Source of the DNA: Parageobacillus thermantarcticus
GTDB lineage: Bacteria; Bacillota; Bacilli; Bacillales; Anoxybacillaceae
Reading direction: 5' to 3'
Length of the DNA: 52,756 bases
Assembly (NCBI RefSeq): GCF_900111865.1
Contig: NZ_FOJS01000020.1
Location: 1-52,756 of the forward strand
The translations under genes and the position numbers were made by a program. Below, in pieces: positions 1 to 8,717 of this stretch (positions are counted from its first letter, which is position 1; each line of letters begins with the position of its first letter). Below the pieces are notes generated by a model. That model had not been told where the DNA came from, did not search any database, and was given only the letters and a program-made list of their open reading frames with translations.

Positions 1-218
1 AACCGTCCCACCCGGGTTGTCAGCTGGCGTGGATACGAACCGTTGCGATATCCTTTTCGTTCTTCCGTTCGTTCATAACGGCGAGCCCCCAGCTGTTCTT
101 CTACTTGTGCCTCGAGGATTTGATTGAGGACTTGTTCCAGTAGCTTCGCTAATCCTTCATCTCTGGTGAATAACCCGTGCAAAAGTTCATCATTTAGGGT
201 AATATGATATTGAGCCAT
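1..218 (-). CDS. IS256 (Mutator)-family transposase, N-terminal 72 codons
   Basis: The visible protein begins MAQYHITLNDELLHGLF and continues through a stretch with LLEQVLNQILEAQVEEQLGA and RYERTEERKGYRNGSY. These are the typical N-terminal helices and basic YRNG motif of IS256/Mutator transposases, which are DDE enzymes moving the element by copy-paste via a circle. The catalytic residues lie beyond the left edge. The start ATG (complement of 216-218) has an AAGGAGG site about 9 bases upstream. The gene is partial only because the window ends. Confidence 0.88.
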   Translation of the reverse strand, partial: MAQYHITLNDELLHGLFTRDEGLAKLLEQVLNQILEAQVEEQLGARRYERTEERKGYRNGSYPRQLTTRVGR

Positions 219-327
219 GGTTGCATTCCTCCTTATGTTTGGTGTTTTTGGTCCACTGTTTATTCTACCAAAGGGGAAGCAACATGGCTCTTTTTCTATT
301 TCCCTTTTTACACAATTATATGGACTT
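1..327 (-). mobile_element. IS256-family insertion sequence, 5' end (continues off the left edge)
   Basis: The element's outer end is near 322-327, where the sequence GGACTT preceded by TTTTTACACAA forms the terminal inverted repeat. The transposase reads leftwards from 218 with about 110 bases of leader between it and the end. The junction with asparagine synthase coding sequence is abrupt at about 328. The other end and any target duplication lie outside the window. The same terminal sequence occurs in the small repeats at 2203-2310, 2323-2430, 12560-12669 and 29380-29493. Confidence 0.8.
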
Positions 328-2058
328 AACTTTGAATCAGGGCACCAGCCGTTGTCTTATGAAGATGAGCGGTATTGGATCATATTTAATGGAGAAATCT
401 ACAACTATGTAGAGTTGCGTGAAGAATTGCTTGCAAAAGGATATGAATTTGCCACTCATTCTGATACGGAAGTCATTATTGCTCTTTATAGCGCAGAAAA
501 AGAAAAAGCGGTAGAAAAACTTCGGGGCATGTTTGCTTTCGTTATCTGGGACAAGCAAGAAAAAACGATTTTTGCGGCGCGCGATCCGTTTGGCATAAAA
601 CCATTTTTCTATATGGAACAGGAAGATCGCACGTTTTTTGCTTCGGAAAAGAAAAGCATTTTGCTTGCGCTTGAGAATGATTTACTAGACTATGATTCGC
701 TGCAACATTATTTAACATTCCAATATGTGCCTGAACCGATGACGATGTCTGTTGGCATTCGGAAGTTGGAACCAGGGCACTATATAAAGAAAAAAGTCGG
801 TGAAAAATTAACCATTCATCGCTACTGGAAAGCCCAATTCCAGCCTGTCATCCAATCAGAAGATGAACTTGTCAAAGAAATTCGCGATGCGCTGTTCGAT
901 TCCGTGAAAGTGCATATGCGCAGCGATGTGCCAGTCGGGTCGTTTTTATCAGGGGGGATTGATTCATCATTCATTGCAGCGATCGCAAAACAATTCAATC
1001 CGCATATTAAGACGTTTTCTGTCGGTTTTGAGCGGGAAGGCTTCAGTGAAATCGATGTGGCAAAGGAAACAGCGGAAAAGCTGGGTGTGGAGAATATTAG
1101 CTATATCATTTCACCAGAGGAATATATGGCGGAATTGCCGAAAATTATGTGGCATATGGATGATCCGCTTGCTGATCCTGCGGCAGTGCCGCTTTATTTT
1201 GTTGCCCGGGAAGCAAGAAAGCATGTAACGGTGGTTCTTTCCGGTGAAGGAGCTGACGAATTGTTTGGCGGTTACAACATTTATCGTGAGCCGCAGTCAT
1301 TGGAGATTTTTGAAAGAATGCCAAATGCGGTGAAATCAGCGTTGAAAGTAATTGCTGGGCTGCTTCCGAAAGGAATAAAAGGAAAAAGCTTTATTGAGCG
1401 CGGGACAACGCCATTGGAAGAACGATATATCGGCAATGCGAAAATGTATAGCGAGACAGAAAAACAAGTGCTGCTAAAGGGATATAAAAGAGAATTAGAA
1501 TATACAAATATTACAGCTCCTTTTTATAAAGAAACCATCCATTATCCTCCTGTGAACCGGATGCAATATATTGATATTCATACATGGCTGAGAGGTGATA
1601 TTTTATTAAAAGCAGACAAAATGACGATGGCACATTCATTAGAGTTGCGGGTTCCATTTTTGGATAAAAAGGTATTTGAAGTAGCGGCGAAAATCGCTCC
1701 GGAAATGAAAACAGCCAACGGAACGACGAAATATATTTTGCGAAAAGCTGCAGAAGGAATTGTTCCAGATCATGTTTCAAATCGGAAAAAACTAGGATTT
1801 CCGGTGCCAATTCGTCATTGGTTGAAAAATGAGATGTATGATTGGGCGAAAAATATCATAAAGGAAAGCGAAACCGATCATTTATTTCATAAAGATGTAT
1901 TGTATCGTTTACTAGACGAACATTGCAGAAATAAAGCAGACCACAGCCGAAAAATTTGGACGGTCCTTGCTTTTATGATTTGGCATCAAGTATATATGGA
2001 AAAGAAATACGATTTTATAAATATATATGGAAAAGACAAGCAGTCACTATCAATCTAA
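328..2058 (+). pseudogene. asnB: Asparagine synthase (glutamine-hydrolysing), 5'-truncated by the IS element
   Basis: AsnB makes asparagine from aspartate, ATP and glutamine. From ESGHQPLSYEDE onward the protein follows the family: FNGEIYNY, SDTEV, RGMFAF and RDPFGIKP of the amidotransferase half, then the SGGIDSS pyrophosphate loop, SGEGADELFGG and RKKLGFPVPIRHW of the synthetase half, to a normal C-terminus. The first 60 or so residues are absent, including the obligatory Met-Cys whose thiol is the glutaminase nucleophile. The reading frame stays open through the IS end back to an ATG at 217, giving a chimeric 613-residue frame with about 38 IS-encoded residues. Any product could use ammonia at best. 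The missing 5' part presumably lies beyond the IS, to the left. Confidence 0.85.
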
Positions 2059-2094
2059 TTTGACTGATTGGCGCTTTCTTGCCTTTCTTAATTT

Positions 2095-2139
2095 GCACCC
2101 AAGCTTCTAAATTGGCGCTTTGGGTGCTCTTTTATTTTT
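2095..2139 (+). terminator. Rho-independent terminator after asnB
   Basis: Stem GCACCCAA (2095-2102) pairs with TTGGGTGC (2120-2127), followed by TCTTTTATTTTT. Confidence 0.75.
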
Positions 2140-2202
2140 CGTACTTCTCAACGGACCATCAAAATAAAATATATTATTGACCATTCCATCAAAGAGCCGG
2201 AT

Positions 2203-2310
2203 CAAGTCCTAATGTTTGTGTAAAATCCGACTTCCATCCAGCGAACTTAAGTCCCCGGAAAATAGAACCGCTTTGCGCCCTGCTTCTTTTTACACAAATC
2301 TTTAGACTTC
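2203..2310. repeat. MITE-like element, copy A (IS256-type ends)
   Basis: About 108 bases with no coding capacity. The left end reads AAGTCCTAATGTTTGTGTAA and the right end TTTTACACAAATCTTTAGA, imperfect inverted repeats of each other. They match the end of the IS256 element at 305-327. The interior shares the blocks CCAGCGAA, TTAAGTC, GGAAAA and GCTTCTTT with copy C. No clear target duplication remains. Confidence 0.7.
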
Positions 2311-2322
2311 ATCTAGTACGAT

Positions 2323-2430
2323 TAAGTCCAAAATTTTGTGCAGAAAGAAGCGGCAGAAAGCAGCTTGATTTTTCCAAGACTTAAATTCGCTAGACCAAGA
2401 GTGAATTTTTACATAATAATCAGGACTTGA
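2323..2430. repeat. MITE-like element, copy C (inverted relative to copy A)
   Basis: The reverse complement of this stretch aligns along its length with copy A, including the terminal repeats and central blocks. It is flanked by CTAGTAC on both sides (about 2314-2320 and 2434-2440), consistent with a target-site duplication and a separate insertion beside copy A. Together the two copies occupy most of the 440-base gap between asnB and the hydrolase gene. The downstream gene has a TATAAT box at 2471-2476, just outside the element. Confidence 0.7.
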
Positions 2431-2499
2431 CCACTAGTACCACGGGTAATATTTTTCCTATTCATTGTCGTATAATGGTAGAAAAAAGGAGGGAAAAGA

Positions 2500-3453
2500 A
2501 TGGAACTGCAGTTCGAGCGGCAACGAAAAGTCCGAAGATGGTGGGTTCCGGCGCTGATTAGCCTGCTTGTTTTAGCGATATTGGCTTGTGTCGGCATTTC
2601 CGTCTATGTCGGCTGGCAGCTGACCCATAAAGAGCGCAAGCCGATTGTAGAGACGCCGCGCGATTACGGCATGAGTTATAAAGATGTTGCGTTTATGAGC
2701 AAAGACGGAAAAACAAAGTTAAAAGGATGGACGATAGAGCCGAAGACGAAAGCGAAAATGACGGTCATTTTTTCACATGGATACGGCGGAAACCGCTACG
2801 AGCCGAACGTCCCGTTTCTTCCACTGGCAAAACGGCTCGTCGATGAGGGATATCGCGTCATGATGTTTGATTTTCGCGCGAGCGGGGAATCGGAAGGCGA
2901 CATGATTACCCTTGGCGTAAAAGAGAAATATGATTTGCTTGGTGCCATTGCGTATGCGAAACGTCATTTCCCGGAACCAATCGCTTTATATGGGGTGTCG
3001 ATGGGAGCGGCGACGGCCATTTTGGCGGCGGGGATGGATCAAGATGTCAAGGGAGTGATCGCTGATAGCCCGTTTAGCGATTTAGAAGCGTATTTGCGAA
3101 AAAACATGCCAGTATGGACACATTTGCCGAATGTGCCGTTTACGTATTTGATTTTAACCATTATTCCGGCGCTGGCGGACTTAGACTTGAGTGAATCATC
3201 GCCGATAAAGGCGGTGCGTCATGTTGCGCCACGGCCAATTTTGTTTATCCATAGCAAAGGAGACTCATCCATTCCATATGAAGAAAGCGTTAAAATGTAT
3301 AACGCCCATCGAGACATCTTTGAATTGTGGCTTACGGAAAAGGCGGAACATGTGAAAAGCTTTTCGATGTACGAGGACGAATATATCAAGAAAGTATTGA
3401 TGTTTTTGCAAAAAATACAAAAAAGCGCGAATGTGAACAAAGCTTTTTCTTGA
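2500..3453 (+). CDS. Membrane-anchored alpha/beta hydrolase (YqkD-like)
   Basis: The 317-residue protein starts with a basic segment and one membrane helix at about residues 14-40. An alpha/beta-hydrolase domain follows, probably on the outer face of the membrane. HGYGGN (93-98) would form the oxyanion hole. GVSMG (165-169) carries nucleophile Ser167. HSKGDSSIP places the acid near Asp255, and EH near 283-284 supplies the histidine. The substrate is unknown; family members include esterases and peptidase-like enzymes. The start has a GGAGGG site. A TATAAT box lies at 2471-2476. The gene stands alone between the repeat pair and a short intergenic region. Confidence 0.85.
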   Translation: MELQFERQRKVRRWWVPALISLLVLAILACVGISVYVGWQLTHKERKPIVETPRDYGMSYKDVAFMSKDGKTKLKGWTIEPKTKAKMTVIFSHGYGGNRYEPNVPFLPLAKRLVDEGYRVMMFDFRASGESEGDMITLGVKEKYDLLGAIAYAKRHFPEPIALYGVSMGAATAILAAGMDQDVKGVIADSPFSDLEAYLRKNMPVWTHLPNVPFTYLILTIIPALADLDLSESSPIKAVRHVAPRPILFIHSKGDSSIPYEESVKMYNAHRDIFELWLTEKAEHVKSFSMYEDEYIKKVLMFLQKIQKSANVNKAFS

Positions 3454-3695
3454 CAGAAAAAACGACATGCATGATGATAATAGTAAATAAACAATGCCGT
3501 TCATTGCTAGATAGCCAAATTGCTCGATGGAAAACAACGCAATTAATAAGTATGCAGTTTGGCGCATCGATCGGGATGTTTCACTGAAAAATAGTGGACA
3601 TGCCGTTTTTTTGTCCAAAAAATATGGAGAAGGATCCCGCTTCAACGGGCAAAGCGGACTAGCAGGAAAAGCTCAATGGAAAAGGAGGAGAAAAG

Positions 3696-4064
3696 ATGGC
3701 TGTATCAAAAGGAGAAATGGAAGACCAAATTAGCCGTGCGCTTACGCAATGGGAAAAAGAATATTTAGGACGGGGGTCCATTGCCGTCAAGACAGATATT
3801 ATCCGCAATATTATTCTTGTTCAATTAAAAGGGATTTTAACGCCAGCGGAGAAAAATTTAGCGATGACAAAAGAAGGATTGCTGTCGGTCAAGCGAATTC
3901 GCTCGGACTTAATCGAATCGGGCAGCGAGCAGTTAAAGGAAATCATTTTGCGAATAACGGGAAAAGATGTCATCAGCATGTATACAGACATTAGCACTCG
4001 CACGGGGGAACGGGTTATCGTTTTCTTATTGCGTGATAATTTAGAGGAAGAATTTCGGAAATAG
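3696..4064 (+). CDS. DUF2294 family protein
   Basis: A 122-residue soluble protein preceded by AAAAGGAGGAG. Length and features (a GRG...VKTD..RN stretch near the N-terminus, then LLSVKRIRSDLI and TGKDVISMYTDIS) match the DUF2294 family, common in Firmicutes and of unknown function. No catalytic motif is evident. The upstream 240 bases contain no convincing gene. Downstream is a 284-base gap before the chemotaxis receptor in which I see no gene or clear regulatory element. Confidence 0.75.
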   Translation: MAVSKGEMEDQISRALTQWEKEYLGRGSIAVKTDIIRNIILVQLKGILTPAEKNLAMTKEGLLSVKRIRSDLIESGSEQLKEIILRITGKDVISMYTDISTRTGERVIVFLLRDNLEEEFRK

Positions 4065-4348
4065 CGGCAAAAGAGGAATGGAAAATGTTTTTATAAATAA
4101 TGAAATGGAATGCCAGTAAAAGTTAGGAATAAAGAACTATTTTAACATTATGCTTCCATAATATAGTAAGCGGTGATGAGCAAAAAAGATTGTTCAAATA
4201 AATCAATGAAACGGGAGTGAAAAAGGAAAAATGGCGCACTCGATGTATATTCGCGATTTCTTATAAGTGTTAAACATTTTTTTGTGACAAAAAATCAGCG
4301 GTACGTGTGGAAAATGAATGACAAACGCAGGAAAGGAAGGACAGCTCC

Positions 4349-5629
4349 ATGAGATGGAAAATGTCATACTTAAGCCGCGTTATTTTGTTCACCCTCATCG
4401 GTTTTGAACTAGCGCATTATCTCATGAGCTATCTTCTTGAAAACGTGCTGAATGGCATGGTTGTTTCGCTTGCAATGTCCACGGTGTTAGTGATTGTTGC
4501 TTTTGGCATTCTTCATTATTTTTTAGTAAAGCCAATTTCTGAACTGACGGAACGGGCCCAAGCCATTATGGATGGCGACGTAAGCCAGACTGTTCAAGTC
4601 GAAGCAAAAGGTGAACTGGAGATACTGTCTCGAACCATGAACAATATGACGGAAAGTTTGCGCAATTTAATGATAAAGCTGCAAAACGATTCCAATGAAT
4701 TAGTCCAGTTTTCTAGTTCGCTATCCGAATCGGTAAATTCATCGATGAAAGCGATGGAACAATTATCGGCAGCGATCCAGCAAAATTCCGCCAGTATCCA
4801 AGAACAAAGCGCGAATATCGAAGAAGTTCAGGCTGCTATTGAAGAGATTAACGCTTCTGTTGAGGAAATCAATGCTTCAACCCAACAAGCGAACGCTGTC
4901 ACAAAAGAATCTTTAAATACTTCCAAAGAAGGCGTTGATGCGGTTGACCACGTCGTCCAACGATTAACGTTAGTGGCGTCTGCTTCGGAAACATTAAAAA
5001 ATACGATTTCGCGGCTAAGCAGCGAATCAAATGAAATTGCCCAGCTTGTCCATATCATTACGAATATTAGTGATCAAACGAATTTGCTTGCGTTAAACGC
5101 TGCCATTGAAGCCGCCCGCGCCGGCGAGCATGGGAAAGGCTTTACCATTGTAGCTGAAGAAGTGAGAAAATTGGCAGAAGAGAGCGCCAACGCGGCAAAA
5201 AATATTATTGAGATTGTCCATCGAAATAAGAAGAGCACGGATGAAGCCGTATCCGAAGTGGATAAGGTTAGAGAGGAAGTGATAGAAAGCCAGCACTTAG
5301 CCGATAAAGCAAAGACCGCGCTTTCCGTAATCATGTCTGTCACAGAAAAAATTAACGAAAATTCCACCAACATCGCCAATGCCGTCGACCAACAAGCATC
5401 GGCGATAGAACAATTAAACCGCGCCATCGAGTCGATCGCAAGCGCTGCGCAACAACTTTCGGCCGGCACGCAAGAATTGAATGCGGCGGTGGAAAAACAA
5501 GTACATACCGCGCAAAATTTAGACGCATCATCCAACACGCTGCAAAAAATGGCGGAAAGTTTGGAGAAAATGACAAAGGGATATATTGTTACTAAAGATG
5601 GCAAAAAACGAAGCAAAAATGCGCTTTAA
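4349..5629 (+). CDS. Methyl-accepting chemotaxis protein with minimal sensor
   Basis: A 426-residue receptor that would signal to CheA/CheW. Two membrane helices (about 9-30 and 36-58) are separated by only a few residues, so there is no extracellular ligand domain. A HAMP segment (about 59-111, [16 protein letters not shown]) follows, then a long coiled coil. The hairpin tip reads [19 protein letters not shown] and is highly conserved, followed by [18 protein letters not shown]. Gln/Glu-rich methylation helices flank it. Lacking a periplasmic sensor, it may sense membrane state, cytoplasmic cues or a partner protein. It is monocistronic and ends in a terminator. Confidence 0.93.
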   Translation: MRWKMSYLSRVILFTLIGFELAHYLMSYLLENVLNGMVVSLAMSTVLVIVAFGILHYFLVKPISELTERAQAIMDGDVSQTVQVEAKGELEILSRTMNNMTESLRNLMIKLQNDSNELVQFSSSLSESVNSSMKAMEQLSAAIQQNSASIQEQSANIEEVQAAIEEINASVEEINASTQQANAVTKESLNTSKEGVDAVDHVVQRLTLVASASETLKNTISRLSSESNEIAQLVHIITNISDQTNLLALNAAIEAARAGEHGKGFTIVAEEVRKLAEESANAAKNIIEIVHRNKKSTDEAVSEVDKVREEVIESQHLADKAKTALSVIMSVTEKINENSTNIANAVDQQASAIEQLNRAIESIASAAQQLSAGTQELNAAVEKQVHTAQNLDASSNTLQKMAESLEKMTKGYIVTKDGKKRSKNAL

Positions 5630-5634
5630 GGCAT

Positions 5635-6109
5635 TCATTCTCCTTGGCATGCGCGAAGGTCATGTCCAAGGAGTTTTTTCTTGTGCATTGCCAACTGCAT
5701 CGCGGCGCAAACGGAAAAAGAAAACATGATGAAAAATAACGCAAGGTAAGCGGCGGCGTAAATGAGCAAAAAGAAAATGGCGAAAATAAACAGCCATACC
5801 AGCGCTTCCGCAGGAGCCGCCATCGTTTTCTGAATAAAGCGAAATTAAAATAAGCAGAAACAACAAAAAAGCGAACACGAGATATGACGGAACGGCCCAT
5901 TTTCCTAATGAAATCGAACCGCCCGCTTTTTGCCATTCCCAATGATCCAAGCGAAAAAATCCCGTTTGATGGCGAATCCATAACGAACCAATAACAAAAA
6001 TGGCGACCAACAATGCGAACGTGCCGCCAATCCACCGCTTTTGCGCCGGCGCAGCTCCCCACAGCAATAACAGCACAATGCCAAAGTATCCAAGCGCAAC
6101 AAGTTCCAC
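5635..6109 (-). pseudogene. Small multi-pass membrane protein, frameshifted
   Basis: Reading leftwards from GTG 6109, the first frame encodes two or three hydrophobic helices (ELVALGYFGIVLLLLW, IGGTFALLVAIFVIGSLW, LVFAFLLFLLILISL). At about 5822-5826 the membrane pattern jumps to the next frame, which begins MAAPAEALVWLFIFAIFF and ends at 5635 with a basic tail. One base added or lost at the AAAA run there would join them into one protein of about 155 residues. Overlapping separate genes are possible but less natural. I do not recognise the family. Confidence 0.5.
5640..5680. terminator. Terminator between convergent genes
   Basis: CTCCTTGG (5640-5647) pairs with CCAAGGAG (5666-5673), then TTTTTT on the plus strand. 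It overlaps the last codons of the leftward reading frame. Confidence 0.8.
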
Positions 6110-6198
6110 GCATATTAACCCCTTTTTTGCATGATACTTCTACTTATATGAAGCAAATTCCTTTTTTATCCGTCTATATAAAGGGAGGGACTTTGACG

Positions 6199-6867
6199 AT
6201 GTGCGGACGATTTTCATTAACGGTTGGAATCGACCAACTGCGATCGCTTTTTCGTTTTGTCTACGCTGGAGACATCGCGCCTCGGTTCAATATTGCGCCA
6301 AATCAAGAGGTGCTGACCGTGTTCGAAGCGGAAGGGAAAAGAATTGGGAAGATGATGAGGTGGGGGCTTGTGCCATCTTGGGCAAACGATCCAAAAATCG
6401 GCTGGAAGATGATTAATGCAAGGGCGGAAACGGTCGACGAAAAAGCGAGTTTTCGCCGGGCGCTCAAACGGAGACGCTGTTTGATTTTGGCAGACGGTTT
6501 TTATGAATGGAAAAAGGAAGGGACGAAAAAAATTCCGTATCGTTTTACATTGCAAAACGGAGAGCCATTTGCATTTGCCGGGCTGTGGGAGAGATGGGAC
6601 AAACAAGGTGAACCGCTATATACATGCACGATTATTACGACAACGGCAAACGAATTAGTAAGCGCGGTCCACGACCGCATGCCGGTGATTTTGCCGCAAG
6701 ACATGCATGACGCATGGCTGGACGCGAAGCTCGAAGATGCCGGCTATGTCAAGTCGCTGTTGCAGCCGTACCCCGCTGAGGATATGAAAATGTACGAAGT
6801 GTCAACGATTGTCAATTCGCCGAAAAACGACGTAATGGAATGTATTGAACCAGTCAACAGCAAATAA
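6199..6867 (+). CDS. yedK: SRAP/HMCES-type abasic-site DNA-protein crosslink protein
   Basis: The 222-residue protein begins MCGRFSLT. In this family Cys2 becomes N-terminal after Met removal and attacks the aldehyde of an abasic site in single-stranded DNA, shielding it from breakage. Other family landmarks are present: RFNIAPNQ, RWGLVPSWA, NARAETV, RRCLILADGFYEWKK with the active-site Glu, and HDRMPVIL with the active-site His. The ATG at 6199 was chosen over longer in-frame starts because Cys2 must follow it; it has a GGGAGGG site upstream. It is divergent from the broken membrane-protein gene. Confidence 0.93.
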   Translation: MCGRFSLTVGIDQLRSLFRFVYAGDIAPRFNIAPNQEVLTVFEAEGKRIGKMMRWGLVPSWANDPKIGWKMINARAETVDEKASFRRALKRRRCLILADGFYEWKKEGTKKIPYRFTLQNGEPFAFAGLWERWDKQGEPLYTCTIITTTANELVSAVHDRMPVILPQDMHDAWLDAKLEDAGYVKSLLQPYPAEDMKMYEVSTIVNSPKNDVMECIEPVNSK

Positions 6868-6900
6868 ACAAGGAAATGTTTATCGGGGGGATTGACGTGG

Positions 6901-6954
6901 AGCGGATCCCTGTCCGTTGCCGAAGCAAGGCAGCGGCTTGCTGGGACAGCCGCT
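6901..6954. other. Imperfect long hairpin, unassigned
   Basis: Nested stems AGCGG/CCGCT (6901-6905 with 6950-6954), CTGTCC/GGACAG (6910-6915 with 6944-6949) and GCAAG/CTTGC (6925-6929 with 6937-6941) fold a 54-base segment. No T-run follows, so it does not look like a terminator. It resembles no riboswitch I can name. It lies between convergent genes. Confidence 0.45.
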
Positions 6955-7003
6955 AATCTGAAAATCTATTTTCACCGCGTCCATTACTTTTACAAAACAA
7001 GAA

Positions 7004-7034
7004 AAGAGAGAAAGAAATAAGCGTCTTCTCTCTT
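7004..7034. terminator. Bidirectional terminator
   Basis: AAGAGAGAA (7004-7012) pairs with TTCTCTCTT (7026-7034). T-rich sequence follows on the plus strand and, less strongly, on the minus strand. Confidence 0.6.
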
Positions 7035-7072
7035 CTATTCTCTTTTATTTTTATTATAGTGGTCTGCGGCAA

Positions 7073-8254
7073 TTACTCGAACCGCTTTTGAGCATAGCTG
7101 ATCATCGGATAGCTTAATAGCAACAAAGTGACGATAAATGCGATGACGCCAAGCCAATGGAAATGTGTCCAAAAGTATCCGCCCATCGTTCCGGCAAGGC
7201 TGGACCCTAAATAATAAAGCAAAAGGTAAAGAGAAGACGCTTGGGCTTTATTGATTTGCGCTTGCTCTCCAATCCAAGCGCTTGCGATCGAATGGCAGCC
7301 GAAAAATCCAAAAGTAAATACGGCAATGCCGATGATTTTCACCAAAATTGGCGGAGCTAATGTGAAAATGGCGCCAAACACCGTTAGCGCAACGGAAATT
7401 TTTAAAACGGAAGCATGTCCGTACTGATCCGCTTTTCTTCCCATATAGACGGAACTGAAACTGCCAAATAAATAGACGATGAAAATAAAGCCGATAATCG
7501 ATTGGCTGAACGAGTAAGGAGGTTCAGTCAACAAAAATCCGATATAGTTGTATAAAGTAACAAACCCTCCCATGAAAAGAAACCCTAAAAAGATTAACGA
7601 TATTAACGGCTTATTTCGAAAATGAATCGAGTACGCTTGCAATGCCGCTTTTCCATTCAACGGTTTTTTCACAAAATGTCTTGGTGCCGGGAGTATAAAC
7701 CAAAAAATGACACTTAAAATAAAGGATACGGCACCTATCGCAAAGATGGCGGCTCGCCAAGAAAAAAAGTCGGTAAGAAGGCTTGTCAAAATCCGGCCTG
7801 CCATTCCGCCGATGCTTGTTCCGCTAATATACAAACCCATAATTTTGCCGATTCCGCTCGGATGAAACTCCTCTGCCACGTACGCCATTGCAATCGACGG
7901 AACGCCTGCAGCAAACACGCCAAGGCAGGCGCGCAAAAGCACGAGCGAAATAAAATTAGGGCTGAAGGCGATGACCATCCCTAATCCGGAAGTAAAAATC
8001 ATCGATAATACCATGATGTTCTTTTTGCCGATGCGGTCCGATAAAGCGGCGGCAATTAGCATCATAAAGGATAAAATTCCGGTGGATACTGATACTGTTA
8101 AACTGGCGGAAGCGGCGGAAACATGAAATTCTTTCGCGAAAATCGGCAACAGCGGCTGTGTCGTGTATAAAATCGCAAAGGTGACAAACCCGCCGAAAAA
8201 TAGCGCCAAACTTGCTTTTATGTATTCGGTGCTGCCTTTTTCGATGTACGTCAA
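7073..8254 (-). CDS. MFS transporter (YnfM/YbcL-like efflux family)
   Basis: A 393-residue protein with about twelve membrane helices. Major-facilitator signatures are visible: ALSDRIGKKNIM between helices 2 and 3 (the A-motif), RACLGVFAAGVPSIAMAYVAEEF in helices 4-5, and a second-half counterpart YMGRKADQYG. The closest families I recall are drug or metabolite proton antiporters such as E. coli YnfM. The substrate cannot be read from sequence. The start has an AAAGAGG-like site on the minus strand. Upstream on the same strand are the remains of a SAM-riboswitch operon, separated by a terminator, so it likely has its own promoter in 8255-8344. Confidence 0.88.
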   Translation of the reverse strand: MTYIEKGSTEYIKASLALFFGGFVTFAILYTTQPLLPIFAKEFHVSAASASLTVSVSTGILSFMMLIAAALSDRIGKKNIMVLSMIFTSGLGMVIAFSPNFISLVLLRACLGVFAAGVPSIAMAYVAEEFHPSGIGKIMGLYISGTSIGGMAGRILTSLLTDFFSWRAAIFAIGAVSFILSVIFWFILPAPRHFVKKPLNGKAALQAYSIHFRNKPLISLIFLGFLFMGGFVTLYNYIGFLLTEPPYSFSQSIIGFIFIVYLFGSFSSVYMGRKADQYGHASVLKISVALTVFGAIFTLAPPILVKIIGIAVFTFGFFGCHSIASAWIGEQAQINKAQASSLYLLLYYLGSSLAGTMGGYFWTHFHWLGVIAFIVTLLLLSYPMISYAQKRFE

Positions 8255-8344
8255 TGTTCTCGCCTCTTTTTTATTTTGTTTATGGTTATATTATTACTAT
8301 AACTCTTTTGGACGGAAGGCGTCCATGTCCCGAAATGCCATCGA

Positions 8345-8386
8345 AAACCAAGAAAACAAACACGCCGCATCGGACGGCGTGTTTGC
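8345..8386 (-). terminator. Terminator of the deleted SAM-controlled operon
   Basis: On the minus strand AAACACGCCG (complement of 8375-8384) pairs with CGGCGTGTTT (complement of 8358-8367), followed by GTTTTCTTGGTTTT. It sits just after the truncated ATPase start. Confidence 0.65.
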
Positions 8387-8391
8387 AACAT

Positions 8392-8433
8392 TTTTCCAGA
8401 ATATATTTTCGTTAAGTTTTTTATCTCAATCAT
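8392..8433 (-). pseudogene. metN: ABC transporter ATPase remnant (probably metN), first 14 codons
   Basis: Downstream of the SAM riboswitch, a good GGTGGAGAAGG ribosome binding site leads to an ATG and the peptide MIEIKNLTKIYSGK. This is the usual N-terminal strand of an ABC ATPase such as MetN. The homology then stops at a hairpin terminator, with no Walker A, signature or Walker B sequence. The frame continues only as meaningless residues to a stop at about 8251. The methionine assignment rests on the riboswitch, since SAM leaders commonly control metNIQ. I infer a deletion from codon 15 to just before the operon's terminator. Confidence 0.6.
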
Positions 8434-8520
8434 TGCCTTCTCCACCTCTTTTGTTTTATTCAGCTTACCAATTAAGCCATCTCGCCTCCTCGGTTGCCTT
8501 TTGATGCGGCTATCTGAAAT

Positions 8521-8558
8521 GAAAAACAAAAATGCCCCTTTCATTCAGAAAGAGGCAT
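8521..8558 (-). terminator. SAM riboswitch expression-platform terminator
   Basis: On the minus strand ATGCCTCTTTC pairs with GAAAGGGGCAT, followed by TTTTGTTTTTC. It is 22 bases downstream of the aptamer, the standard attenuator position. Confidence 0.8.
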
Positions 8559-8579
8559 CGGCATGTATGTAAACACCGA

Positions 8580-8684
8580 CTTATCTTTCAGAATGAAAGA
8601 TCATTCTGCAGGATTTGGCACCGTTCCCTAAAAAGGAGGTTGCCGGACGTCATTGGGCCTGTTCCCTCGGTCGCTCTCGATAAG
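8580..8684 (-). promoter_or_regulatory. SAM-I (S-box) riboswitch
   Basis: Read on the minus strand, the element opens with CTTATCGAGAGC and closes with GAAAGATAAG, giving the P1 stem. Between them are the S-box conserved pieces GAGGGA, CAGGCCCAATGA, CCGGCAACC, GGTGCCAAATCCTGCAGAA. Binding of S-adenosylmethionine would favour the downstream terminator and switch expression off. All conserved blocks look intact, yet only a fragment of a coding sequence lies downstream. Confidence 0.93.
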
Positions 8685-8717
8685 CGGTTTCCGCTATTCT
8701 GTTTTCGTAACTAAAAA

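Noticed and set aside
3454-3695. Possible riboswitch upstream of the DUF2294 gene (TGGACA...TGTCCA and GATCCCGCTTCAACGGGC)
   Set aside because: Only small local hairpins are visible, and no known riboswitch core matches.
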